Shown: positions 24,352 to 31,398, counted from the stretch's first letter. The stretch: 43,160 nucleotides of DNA from Mycobacterium sp. PO1 (GCF_017312405.1 NZ_BLTG01000119.1:1-43160), one strand, 5' to 3'. Program-made: numbers and translations. The notes: generated from the sequence alone by a model not told the origin.

Positions 24352-24759
24352 CTAGGCGATCTCCGCCCCTCGTAGCGACGCGATGTGCGCCGAGGGAATC
24401 AGCCCCTCTGGATCACACAGCCCGAGCACGCGGGCGACCGCCGGGCTGGCCACGACGCACCATTCGACTCCGCCGCGGAGCAGATGCGCGTTGATGGCGT
24501 GCAGAGCCGACATCCCGTCGACGGCCATGAAACCCACCTCGGTGAGGTCGAGAACCAGGCCGGAGCAGCCGCAGGCGGCGTCACGAACCGTCGCGGCGAA
24601 TTCTGCGGCGTTGACCGTGTCGATCTCGCCCGACACCGACACCGTGGTGTGCGTGGTGCGACCCCGCCCTCGGGTGCGGGAACCGACCTGCAGCGCCGTC
24701 GAACCGACCGAGAACTGGCGCCGGTCGGCGGTCCTGCTGCGGATGGAGGTGACTGTCAT
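24352..24759 (-). CDS. STAS-domain protein lacking the usual phospho-serine
   Basis: A 135-residue protein whose core (about 30-130) is a STAS domain of the anti-sigma-factor-antagonist type: TVSVSGEIDTVNAAEF for strands 1 and 2, and GLVLDLTEVGFMAVDGMSALHAI for the loop-helix centre. In active antagonists this loop reads like DSSGL or DSAGM with a phosphorylated serine; here it is AVDGM, without serine or threonine at that place. It may therefore be locked in one state or serve another binding role. ATG 24759 preferred; ribosome site weak. It lies 176 nt downstream of another STAS gene on the same strand. No sigma factor or anti-sigma kinase is nearby. Confidence 0.8.
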   Translation of the reverse strand: MTVTSIRSRTADRRQFSVGSTALQVGSRTRGRGRTTHTTVSVSGEIDTVNAAEFAATVRDAACGCSGLVLDLTEVGFMAVDGMSALHAINAHLLRGGVEWCVVASPAVARVLGLCDPEGLIPSAHIASLRGAEIA

Positions 24760-24935
24760 CGCCGTCCCACCACGCCTCAACCGCGCCAGGCTGTTCGGCG
24801 CTCCATGACGCGCACGCCCACTGTGTCTCGATCGAACTTCACGTTGTCCACGTCGGCGCTCCGCTCCACACCGTCAATCAGCCGAAGTGGACGTTCCCCG
24901 ACGAAACGAAACTCAAACCTGCCAGGGTCGCCGAA

Positions 24936-25283
24936 TTATTCGGAGAAGCTCGTCAGGGCGACATCCAGTGACGAGAACACTTCGATGTAGTCGGCGATCC
25001 CGGTGATCTTGAGCGGTCGGCTGGTCGCCGGGCCATCGGCGACGACCGCGAATCGGGTGTTCTCGCCGAGGCGGTTGTGGGTGACCATCAGAACCTGCAT
25101 CCCGGCAGAGGCGAGGAATTCGACATCGGTCATGTCGACAATCAGTCCCGCGGGCTTCCTCGCGGCGGCGGTGTCGATGACGTCCTGGAGCTGCGGTGCG
25201 GTCAACATGTCCACGGCACCGGTCGCGGTGACGACGACGGTGGAGTCGGCGTCGCCGACTTGGCGTTGGCTGAATTGCTGCAC
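24936..25283 (-). CDS. Anti-sigma factor antagonist (STAS domain)
   Basis: A 115-residue single STAS domain, the usual length for SpoIIAA/RsbV-like antagonists. Strand pattern STVVVTATGAVDMLTAPQL is followed by the signature GLIVDMTDVEFLASAGMQVL, with S60 in the normal phosphorylation position (LASAGM). It would release a sigma factor by binding its anti-sigma kinase when unphosphorylated, as in SigF-type partner switching. GTG start with TGAGG about 9 nt upstream. It is upstream of the second STAS gene (24352-24759); the pair may be coexpressed. The cognate anti-sigma partner is not in the window. Confidence 0.86.
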   Translation of the reverse strand: MQQFSQRQVGDADSTVVVTATGAVDMLTAPQLQDVIDTAAARKPAGLIVDMTDVEFLASAGMQVLMVTHNRLGENTRFAVVADGPATSRPLKITGIADYIEVFSSLDVALTSFSE

Positions 25284-25595
25284 GTGGCAAGCCTCATCTC
25301 TGGGTGTGCATCCGGAGGGGCAGGCTCCGGACGTGACGAGTGATCAAGACGATCTAGTGAGGCTTGACGTCTAAACCTGGCACCCAACCGCCTCCAGGTT
25401 ATCGGAGACGCCGATCACGCGTGAGCGCTCGGCGGACGAAGTCGTCGCCCGGCCTGAATGCCCAGAAGGCTACCGCAATAGCGTGGGCTGCCACCACCGC
25501 GTCAGGGGACGTGGGCCACTTGGGCGGCGCGCCGTTCCCGGATTCGTGGTAGCGCGACGGATAGCATCCCCACAGACACTGCACAGGGAGGCCAC
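25284..25595. other. 312-bp intergenic region between divergent STAS and secreted-protein genes
   Basis: No convincing gene is seen. TAGCAT at 25562-25567 is a plausible plus-strand -10 box for the secreted protein at 25596, giving a short leader with GGGAGG. The minus-strand promoter for the STAS gene must also lie here but no confident box stands out. Confidence 0.45.
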
Positions 25596-25946
25596 ATGCA
25601 CGCCCGCTTCGCCCGTTTGTCGAGTGCGACCGCGGCGATCGCGGTGACGACCGTCGTGTTCGGTTCGCCGGTCGCGCAGGCCGCCGACGGCGACGCCGAG
25701 TTCCTGTCGACCCTGGCCGGCCTGGGCATCGAGTTCGCGACGCCCGACGAGGCCGTGGCCGCCGGCAACAACATCTGCGACATCGTCTCTGAGGGCAACG
25801 CCAACGGCATCGCACCGACCGAGATCCGTTCGGTGGTCGTGAACTCGATGGTCGGCGAGAGTCTCACCAGCGCCGAGGCCACCCAGGTGATGCTCAGCGC
25901 GGTGTCCGCCTACTGCCCCGAGTTCACCGCCGTCGTCGGCAGCTGA
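25596..25946 (+). CDS. Small secreted DUF732-family protein
   Basis: A 116-residue protein with a Sec signal peptide (cleavage after VAQA, about residue 29). The mature part is a short helical domain with the DUF732 feel: FLSTLAGLGIEFATPDEAVAAGNNICDIV, then SAYCPEF at the end. The two cysteines (NNIC, AYCPE) form the family's disulfide. DUF732 proteins are abundant exported mycobacterial proteins of unknown role. GGGAGG lies 6 nt ahead of the ATG. It begins a run of small exported proteins that continues to 27011. Confidence 0.88.
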   Translation: MHARFARLSSATAAIAVTTVVFGSPVAQAADGDAEFLSTLAGLGIEFATPDEAVAAGNNICDIVSEGNANGIAPTEIRSVVVNSMVGESLTSAEATQVMLSAVSAYCPEFTAVVGS

Positions 25947-26106
25947 CGGCGAGCGCCTCCGGCAACTGAGGGCGAGCGCATCGTCCCGCGATCTCCATCC
26001 AATCTCCAGACAACCTCCAAGCACCGGCCCGGCCCGGTCGAGACCATGGGTCCAGTCACATAACCCGTGGTCACGCCAGTGGCCCACCGATGCAAGGAGT
26101 TCTGTC

Positions 26107-26400
26107 ATGAAGAAGTTCATCGCCGCCACGATCCTGCCGGCCGGCGCCCTGCTGGCCTTGGCCACTCCGGCGACCGCTCAGCCCGGTTCGGCGGCCACCA
26201 CCATCAACGGACTGGAAGCCCAGGGGTTCGACGTGCGCATCACCCGCGTGGGAAGCGCACCGCTGGACGCCTGCACAGTCACCGGTGTGCGCAATTCCGG
26301 GCGTCCGGCCCAACTCATCCCGTTCGACGACGACGACATCAACGTGTTCACCGTCCTGCCCAAACCGAAGGTCACCGTGTCGCTGAACTGCCAGGGTTGA
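26107..26400 (+). CDS. Small exported protein, paralogue of the protein at 18499-18825
   Basis: A 97-residue protein with a signal peptide MKKFIAATILPAGALLALA and cleavage near ATAQ. The mature segment carries RVGSAPLDACTVTGVRN and ends KVTVSLNCQG, the same two-cysteine pattern as the protein at 18499, without the Gly/His loop. AAGGAG lies 6 nt before the ATG. Related short proteins are likely elsewhere in the genome. Function unknown; export to the cell envelope or medium is the only safe statement. Confidence 0.8.
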   Translation: MKKFIAATILPAGALLALATPATAQPGSAATTINGLEAQGFDVRITRVGSAPLDACTVTGVRNSGRPAQLIPFDDDDINVFTVLPKPKVTVSLNCQG

Positions 26401-26687
26401 GCGCCGCGACGTTCTTCAGGTGACGCCGACTCGACCATCGAGTTCGCCCGAGGGACGCGCTGCTGATCGCGCAGGCGTCATGGCTGATCGCGCAGGCTTC
26501 ATGAATCAGCGGCCGCTCACGTCGACGGCACGATGAGGCAGCCGGCGAACTCCTGTGCAGTCCGTTGCCCGGCCGTTATCCGACTCATAGCGGGCACCCA
26601 CCTTCGCCACACGCTGGGCCCATCAGGGCTTCCTACCGTCTGCAGCGCGGGGATTCGCCCGCGCACATCAACGGACAAGGAGAACAC
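26401..26687. other. 287-bp intergenic region with a 21-bp tandem duplication
   Basis: The sequence GCTGATCGCGCAGGCGTCATG (26462-26482) is repeated directly at 26483-26503 with one change (G to T). The rest shows no convincing frame. The duplication is adjacent to the leader of the following secreted-protein gene. Confidence 0.55.
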
Positions 26688-27011
26688 ATGAACGTCACCG
26701 GCCTCGCGGCGAAAGCGTCGACCTTGGTGGGCGGTTTCGCGCTCGCCGGACTGTTGGGACTCGGACTCGGCAGCGCCGCCGCGGCCCCCGGGCAGCCGTG
26801 CGGCGCGCCGAACACACCTGCGTGCCAGGGCGCGCCTGGACCGGGTGGTTCTGGCAGCCCCGGTCAGGGTGGATGGCAGAACCGCGGCATGGACCAGGGG
26901 CGTGCGGACCACCAGCCGTTCAACTACAACGGCCAGCAGGTCCATCCGCTGCCCGCCGGGAACGGCGACGGGTGGGGGTTCTGGTTCCTGGGACGTTGGA
27001 TCCGGCTGTAG
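26688..27011 (+). CDS. Small secreted Gly/Pro-rich protein
   Basis: A 107-residue protein with a long hydrophobic signal peptide (LVGGFALAGLLGLGLGSAAAA) and cleavage after SAAAA near 38. The mature part is rich in Gly, Pro, Gln and Asn, has two close cysteines (GQPCGAPNTPACQG) and ends aromatic and basic (GWGFWFLGRWIRL). ACAAGGAGAACAC gives a strong ribosome site before the ATG; a 41-codon in-frame extension upstream lacks signals. It resembles other mycobacterial exported small proteins; I do not recognise a family. It is the last of three clustered exported proteins. Confidence 0.78.
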   Translation: MNVTGLAAKASTLVGGFALAGLLGLGLGSAAAAPGQPCGAPNTPACQGAPGPGGSGSPGQGGWQNRGMDQGRADHQPFNYNGQQVHPLPAGNGDGWGFWFLGRWIRL

Positions 27012-27060
27012 CAATCGGCGCGTTCTGAGCGTGTGGCCCGGCGCTCGACGGGCGCCGGCC

Positions 27061-27173
27061 CACCGCGCGCGCATCATCGGCGGCTCACCGCGGGCGCATC
27101 GGCCGCCCACCGCGGGCGCATCGGCCGCCCACCGCGGGCGCATCGGCGGCTGACCGCGGGCGCATCGGCCGCG
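27061..27173. repeat. 22-bp tandem repeat, about five copies (VNTR-like)
   Basis: The unit CACCGCGGGCGCATCGGCCGCC begins at 27086 and is repeated at 27108, 27130 and 27152; a diverged 25-bp copy starts at 27061. Copies 2 and 3 are identical, the others differ at one to three bases. It is intergenic, between a secreted-protein gene and the cysteine-rich ORF, and likely varies in copy number among strains. Confidence 0.85.
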
Positions 27174-27219
27174 CGCGCCTCCCGCATGAGTCTCGACCTT
27201 CACTTTAGCCTTAGGGGCC

Positions 27220-27468
27220 GTGACCACTTTGCTCGAGCCTTCGCTGGCTGACCTGGACTTCGACCCGGAAATCCTGTGCAGCTGCCACAGGTTCTGCGGC
27301 CCACTCGCCCATCCGGCGACCTTCTGGGTCACTCTTTCCTGCGGATGCCCGTACCCGATGTGCCAGCGTGCGTTGCGGATGGCCAACGTGCGACTCAAGG
27401 TTCGAAGCCTGACCTGCCGGTTGTGCGAGACGGAGGAGATCGCCATCCGCTCGGTCGTCCGTATCTGA
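27220..27468 (+). CDS. Cysteine-rich mini-protein, possible zinc-binding
   Basis: An 82-residue protein with eight cysteines clustered in three blocks: CSCHRFC, CGCPYPMC, and CRLC. With the histidine in the first block, this could ligate one or two zinc ions, or act as a thiol redox protein. No signal peptide or membrane segment. The GTG follows a TAGCCT hexamer by 8 nt with no ribosome site, so a leaderless start is possible. It lies 46 nt upstream of ohrR on the same strand, so a link with the peroxide or thiol response is an inference. I do not recognise a family; the density of cysteines argues against chance. Confidence 0.55.
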   Translation: MTTLLEPSLADLDFDPEILCSCHRFCGPLAHPATFWVTLSCGCPYPMCQRALRMANVRLKVRSLTCRLCETEEIAIRSVVRI

Positions 27469-27478
27469 CAATTACGTA

Positions 27479-27492
27479 AGGTTGCGCACAAC
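27479..27492. promoter_or_regulatory. Inverted repeat GGTTG-CGCA-CAACC, likely OhrR operator
   Basis: Two 5-bp arms with a 4-bp centre sit 23 nt before the ohrR GTG, overlapping the -35 position for a TAAACA -10-like hexamer (27503-27508). MarR-family OhrR repressors usually autoregulate by binding such sites. Confidence 0.5.
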
Positions 27493-27514
27493 CAAATCGT
27501 GGTAAACACGGGTC

Positions 27515-27976
27515 GTGGCCTCTCTTCGCATCGACGACCAGATGTGCTTTGCCCTGTACACCGCGTCGCGGACGATGACGGCGGCATACCGGCCTCTGCT
27601 CGCCGACCTCGGCATCACCTATCCGCAGTACCTGGTCATGCTCGCGCTGTGGGAGGACGGTCCGAGCAGCGTGGGCCAACTCTGCGAGCGGTTGAGCCTG
27701 GATTCGGGAACGCTGTCCCCGCTTCTGAAGCGTCTCGAAGCCACGGGTTACATCACCCGGCAGCGATCGATGGCCGACGAGCGACGCGTCGACATCGCGC
27801 TGACCCCTACCGGTAGCCGGCTACGCGAGCGGGCCGTCTGCATCCCGGAGCAGATGTTCGCCTCCATCGACATGTCGATGGAGGACGCGATGGGACTCAA
27901 AGACGCCCTGAAGCGGTTGACCACGGCGATTCTCGCCCATCAGAACAGCACCCCCCCGAGCGAAGGAGCGCACTGA
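27515..27976 (+). CDS. ohrR: Organic hydroperoxide-sensing MarR-family repressor OhrR
   Basis: A 153-residue MarR-type winged-helix regulator. The peroxide-sensing cysteine is C11 in DDQMCFALY, the defining OhrR position. The recognition segment SVGQLCERLSLDSGTLSPLLKRLEATG and wing region RQRSMADERRVDIALT are clear. Oxidation of the cysteine by organic peroxides releases DNA and induces ohr. GTG start with no ribosome site; a TAAACA hexamer lies 6 nt upstream, so leaderless expression is possible. Its TGA overlaps the ATG of ohr. Confidence 0.93.
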   Translation: MASLRIDDQMCFALYTASRTMTAAYRPLLADLGITYPQYLVMLALWEDGPSSVGQLCERLSLDSGTLSPLLKRLEATGYITRQRSMADERRVDIALTPTGSRLRERAVCIPEQMFASIDMSMEDAMGLKDALKRLTTAILAHQNSTPPSEGAH

Positions 27977-28398
27977 TGAAAACCCTGTACACCGCCGAGG
28001 CGCTGGCCACCGGCGAGGGACGCGACGGCCACGGGCGCACGTCGGACGGCAAAGTCGATGTAGCACTGAGCATCCCGAAGGAGATGGGCGGCGCAGGCAC
28101 CGGGACGAACCCCGAGCAGTTGTTCGCCGTCGGTTACGCGGCGTGCTTCCATTCCGCGCTGCGACTGGTCGCCAGACAGGACGGCGCCGATGTCTCCGAC
28201 TCCACCGTCGGCTCCCGGGTGTCGTTGGGCAGCAACGACACCGGCGGCTTCGTACTGGCCGTCGAGCTGGAGATCACACTGCCGAACGTCGACCACGACA
28301 CCGCCCAGGCGCTGGCCGAGAAAGCCCACCAGGTGTGCCCCTACTCCAACGCCACCCGGGGCAACATCGACGTCGTGCTGACCGTGACCGACGACTGA
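27976..28398 (+). CDS. ohr: Organic hydroperoxide reductase Ohr
   Basis: A 140-residue OsmC/Ohr-family thiol peroxidase that reduces organic hydroperoxides. The two redox cysteines are C57 in GYAACFHSAL and C121 in HQVCPYSNATRG. The catalytic arginine is R21 (HGRTSDG) and the partner glutamate E47 (PEQLF). Length is standard for Ohr and shorter than OsmC. Its start overlaps the ohrR stop (TGATG), so the two proteins are made together and repression by OhrR covers both. Reductant is probably a dihydrolipoyl or mycothiol-linked system, not visible here. Confidence 0.95.
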   Translation: MKTLYTAEALATGEGRDGHGRTSDGKVDVALSIPKEMGGAGTGTNPEQLFAVGYAACFHSALRLVARQDGADVSDSTVGSRVSLGSNDTGGFVLAVELEITLPNVDHDTAQALAEKAHQVCPYSNATRGNIDVVLTVTDD

Positions 28399-28408
28399 GA
28401 GTCCGGCT

Positions 28409-29758
28409 TCACGCGAAGTGTGACTTGTACACCTGCCCGTGGACGCCGACAGTCTTGTCGACGACCTGTGACACCGAGAAGTCTGCGGCGGCAGACAGGT
28501 ACGCGTATGCGGTCGGGCGGTCCATGCCGCGATCGGTTTCCAGGAAGTCGAGGGCGTTGACGACCGCGCGCCGCATGGCCACGTCGAGATCCGTGCCGTT
28601 GCCGTTCAACGCTCCGTCAGGATCGGACAACCCGATCGGCACCCAGGCTTCCGCAGTCTCGGCGAACGGGTACCGGTAGGCCACCGACGGGGCATCACCG
28701 GAGCCCGGCTTGCAGACCGACAGCCGGTAGCTGCCGCGCAACGAGCCCTCCATCGCGGTGAGGGCGACCTCGCCGTCACCCATCGCCATGTGCGGATCGC
28801 CGACATAGAACAGCGCGCCTTCGGCGAACACCGGCAGGTAGAACGTCGCACCTTCACCGAGGAGTCGGATGTCGATGTTGCCGCCACCGACAGTCGGCGG
28901 CACAGAATGCGCGGTCGCCGAAGTCGGGTCGGGATCCTGGGAGAACGCCACCCCCATCATCCCCATGAAGGGATTGAGCGGGAAGCGAACCTGCGCGTCG
29001 CCGTACTTCATGACGCCGTGGCCGTCGACGACCGTGGTGAAGGTCGAAACATTCCCGTAGAGCGCCGGATTCGAGTTGGACCGACCGTCGGTTCCGACCG
29101 GCGGCATCACCTCGCTCAGGGCTATCCCTTCCGGCGCGCCACCGTCGGACTGGCGGGCCAGCGCACCCTTGCCGTGCCGGCTCGACACGACACCGTAGGG
29201 GACCCGCGGGATCGCCTCCAGGATCTCGATCTTGAGCACGTCGCCGGGTTGCGCCCCCTCCACGAACACGGGTCCGGTGACCACATGAGGCCCGTCCTTG
29301 TCGAAGTTCCGGGGTGTGCGGGTGTAGTCCGCGGCGACACCGATCGCATCAGCGAGCACGTCGGAGTCGGCGACGCCGTGAGCGCCGAAGAACTCGACCG
29401 GGTCGCGGCCCTGGTCTTCGAGGACACCTTCGTGACTGACGGTGTCGATGGTGACCGTCTCACCCGACGCCATCTGCATCGCCGGCGCGGTGTGCACATT
29501 CGGCACGTAACCCCACAACACCTGATCCGGTGTGGACTGCAGGTAGTGATCACCGCTGGGCTCGCCCTGCCCGGGCTGCAGGATGGTGAAGCTGGAGGAC
29601 GTGGCCGACGGTGTCGACGTCGAACCACCTGACGAGCAGGCCGACGCCACGCCGGCCACGCCGGCGCCGGCGCTGAGGGCCGCGACCGCGCGGACGAAAT
29701 CGCGTCGGCCGAGCCCGGTCCACAACGATTCGGCCGCCTCGCGGGCAATCTCGCTCAT
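28409..29758 (-). CDS. Tat-exported acetamidase/formamidase-family lipoprotein
   Basis: A 449-residue protein. Its N-terminus has a twin-arginine motif GRRDFVR (18-19 are the arginines), a hydrophobic stretch, and a lipobox VASAC with C41, so it is probably folded before export and then lipidated. The mature part belongs to the acetamidase/formamidase fold: EFFGAHG, GVVSSRHGKGAL, the metal-associated VGDPHMAMGDGEVALTA region, and a C-terminal helix LDFLETDRGMDRPTAYAYLS. Normal family members are cytoplasmic; an exported lipid-anchored form is unusual. The ATG lies 7 nt after the cyanase stop. With cyanase and an FNT channel, a role in handling formamide, formate or related small nitrogen compounds outside the membrane is inferred. 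Confidence 0.82.
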   Translation of the reverse strand: MSEIAREAAESLWTGLGRRDFVRAVAALSAGAGVAGVASACSSGGSTSTPSATSSSFTILQPGQGEPSGDHYLQSTPDQVLWGYVPNVHTAPAMQMASGETVTIDTVSHEGVLEDQGRDPVEFFGAHGVADSDVLADAIGVAADYTRTPRNFDKDGPHVVTGPVFVEGAQPGDVLKIEILEAIPRVPYGVVSSRHGKGALARQSDGGAPEGIALSEVMPPVGTDGRSNSNPALYGNVSTFTTVVDGHGVMKYGDAQVRFPLNPFMGMMGVAFSQDPDPTSATAHSVPPTVGGGNIDIRLLGEGATFYLPVFAEGALFYVGDPHMAMGDGEVALTAMEGSLRGSYRLSVCKPGSGDAPSVAYRYPFAETAEAWVPIGLSDPDGALNGNGTDLDVAMRRAVVNALDFLETDRGMDRPTAYAYLSAAADFSVSQVVDKTVGVHGQVYKSHFA

Positions 29759-29765
29759 CGCGGCC

Positions 29766-30215
29766 TCACCACCGGTAATCCAGGAACTTGCCGTCGAAGG
29801 TGACCACCACGCGGTCTCCGTCGGGATGTTCGCGACGGGCGATGTCGACCTTGAAGTTGATGGCACTCATGATGCCGTCACCGAACTCCTCGTGGATGAG
29901 CTCCTTGAGCGCCGGGCCGTAGACCGCCAGCGCCTCCTGGAAGCGGTAGATGGTCGGGTCGGCCAGCAGGGCCGGATCGATACCGCGGGACGGCTGGCTC
30001 TGCAGGCTCTCCGCGACCGCGGAGTCGAGATCCAGCAGGGCACAGACCCGTTCGGCCTGCCCGGCCGGCATGGGGTGCTGGCCCAGCAGGGCCGCGACGC
30101 ACCACACCAGCGGCGCATCGATCTCACCGGCGATGTCGGCCCAGCTCAGCTTCTTACGTATACGAGCTGCGATGATCAGTTCAGCAGCTTCCGACTTGGC
30201 CATGATCGGGGTCAT
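29766..30215 (-). CDS. cynS: Cyanate hydratase (cyanase)
   Basis: A 149-residue cyanase that converts cyanate plus bicarbonate to carbon dioxide and ammonia (via carbamate). All three catalytic residues are present with the right spacing: R91 and E94 in YRFQEAL, and S117 in DGIMSAINFKVDI (as R96, E99, S122 of E. coli). The N-terminal helical domain (1-80) is the usual DNA-binding-like fold. The ATG overlaps the FNT gene stop (ATGA) and has GAAGGAG 7 nt ahead. It sits in the middle of the three-gene operon. Confidence 0.94.
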   Translation of the reverse strand: MTPIMAKSEAAELIIAARIRKKLSWADIAGEIDAPLVWCVAALLGQHPMPAGQAERVCALLDLDSAVAESLQSQPSRGIDPALLADPTIYRFQEALAVYGPALKELIHEEFGDGIMSAINFKVDIARREHPDGDRVVVTFDGKFLDYRW

Positions 30216-31072
30216 GCGTTCGCTCCTTCGCGTTCCTTGGGCGTGGCGTCGAGGCCGTCGGGAACGAATAGCCTCGGCTTGCCGGTCCGGGCGTGGGTGG
30301 CGAACAGCGTCAGACCGACGAAGGCCAGACCGCCCACCAGATTGCCGACCACAGTGGGGATTTCGTTCCAGATCAGGTAGTCGCCGATGGAGAAGTCACC
30401 ACCGAGCATCAACCCCGACGGGAACAGGAACATGTTGACGATCGAGTGCTCGAAACCCATGTAGAAGAACAGCATGATGGGCATCCACATCGCGATCACC
30501 TTGCCCGACACACTCGTCGACATCATGGCCGCGACGACCCCGGTGGACACCATCCAGTTGCACAGAATGCCGCGGATGAAGAGGGTGAGCATGCCCGCCG
30601 CGCCGTGTTCGGCGTAGCCGACGGTTCGGCTGTGGCCGATCTCGCCGATCCGCTGGCCGACCTCGTTCGGGTCGACGCTGAACCCATAGGTGAAGACGAT
30701 CGCCATCATGACGGCCACGGTGATCGCGCCGAGGAAATTGCCCACGAAAACCCAACCCCAGTTACGCAGCATCGAGCGGACCGTGACGCCGCGGCGCTTG
30801 TCCAGCAATGCCAGCGGCACCAGCGTGAAGACGCCGGTGAGCAGGTCGAAGCCGAGTAGATAGAGCAGACAGAACCCGACCGGGAACAGCACCGCACCGA
30901 CCAGAGCGTTGCCGGTCTGCACCGTGATGGTCACGGCGAACGCGGCGGCCAGCGCCAGGATCGCCCCGGCCATGTACGCGCGGATCAGGGTGTCTCGGGT
31001 GGACATCGTGGCTTTGGCTGCGCCGGCATCGATCATCTTGCCGACGAAGTCCGAGGGACTCAGATAGGACAT
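30212..31072 (-). CDS. Formate/nitrite transporter (FNT) family channel
   Basis: A 286-residue pentameric channel of the FocA/NirC type with six membrane helices. The central histidine is H209 in MGFEHSIVNM, the standard FNT signature, and NWMVSTGV near 172 is the second. It moves formate, nitrite or similar small anions across the membrane. The ATG at 31072 has GGAAGG 7 nt ahead; upstream in-frame sequence to 31132 is probably leader. It is the first gene of the operon, overlapping cynS by 4 nt, so its cargo may be cyanate or formate. Three copies of a 10-bp motif lie around its promoter. Confidence 0.9.
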   Translation of the reverse strand: MSYLSPSDFVGKMIDAGAAKATMSTRDTLIRAYMAGAILALAAAFAVTITVQTGNALVGAVLFPVGFCLLYLLGFDLLTGVFTLVPLALLDKRRGVTVRSMLRNWGWVFVGNFLGAITVAVMMAIVFTYGFSVDPNEVGQRIGEIGHSRTVGYAEHGAAGMLTLFIRGILCNWMVSTGVVAAMMSTSVSGKVIAMWMPIMLFFYMGFEHSIVNMFLFPSGLMLGGDFSIGDYLIWNEIPTVVGNLVGGLAFVGLTLFATHARTGKPRLFVPDGLDATPKEREGANA

Positions 31073-31113
31073 CAGGACACCTTCCGGGGAGTGGTCCCTC
31101 AGGTATTCCCTGG

Positions 31114-31166
31114 CCGTATTGCCGATCAGCAACGCCTCTTATACGTCCGTGTTGCCCCGTGTTGCC
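31114..31166. promoter_or_regulatory. Three copies of CCGTGTTGCC at the FNT-cyanase promoter
   Basis: CCGTGTTGCC occurs as a perfect tandem pair at 31147-31156 and 31157-31166; a one-mismatch copy CCGTATTGCC is at 31114-31123, 33 bp (three helical turns) away. Between them lies a TATAAG -10-like box on the minus strand (31137-31142). A dimeric regulator of the operon probably binds here. The regulator is not identified. Confidence 0.5.
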
Positions 31167-31242
31167 TGGTTATCACAGCGCGCGTTCTGCAGGTGTGAGG
31201 GTGGCACGTTTCACGTGCGCCCGATTTGACAACACTGCAGGC

Positions 31243-31398
31243 GTGGAGCAGATCAACGACCCGCCGGAAACGCCGAAAGACGCCACCCAGGCCACCGAGG
31301 GCCAGCGCGAGGAGCAGGACAAACTGGATCGCCAGGACGAAGACCCCGAGGGCCCCGCACGCAACCAGACCTACCGCGACATCCCCGACGAGAACTAG
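31243..31398 (+). CDS. Small acidic hydrophilic protein
   Basis: A 51-residue protein, MEQINDPPETPKDATQATEGQREEQD and onward in style, very rich in Asp, Glu, Gln and Arg, with no hydrophobic segment and probably disordered. The GTG follows AACACT by 6 nt, a -10-like hexamer of the same form as that of the Cys-Cys leader, with no ribosome site. Its TAG overlaps that of the convergent methyltransferase gene at CTAG. Short acidic proteins of this kind occur widely in mycobacteria without known function. It could be a chance frame, but the compositional bias and the shared stop favour a gene. Confidence 0.5.
   Translation: MEQINDPPETPKDATQATEGQREEQDKLDRQDEDPEGPARNQTYRDIPDEN

Noticed and set aside
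24107..24355. 82-codon plus-strand gene
   Set aside because: Rare codons, no family and no ribosome site; kept only as a remark for the intergenic region.
27061..27173. CRISPR array
   Set aside because: The 22-bp units are contiguous with no spacers, so it is a tandem repeat.
26517..27587. Minus-strand frame of 356 codons
   Set aside because: It runs through the 22-bp tandem repeat and across the secreted-protein and cysteine-rich frames, and has no domain or ribosome site.
31114..31166. GlnR box at the cyanase operon
   Set aside because: The spacing of the AC dinucleotides does not match the AC-n9-AC pattern I know for GlnR, so I leave the regulator open.
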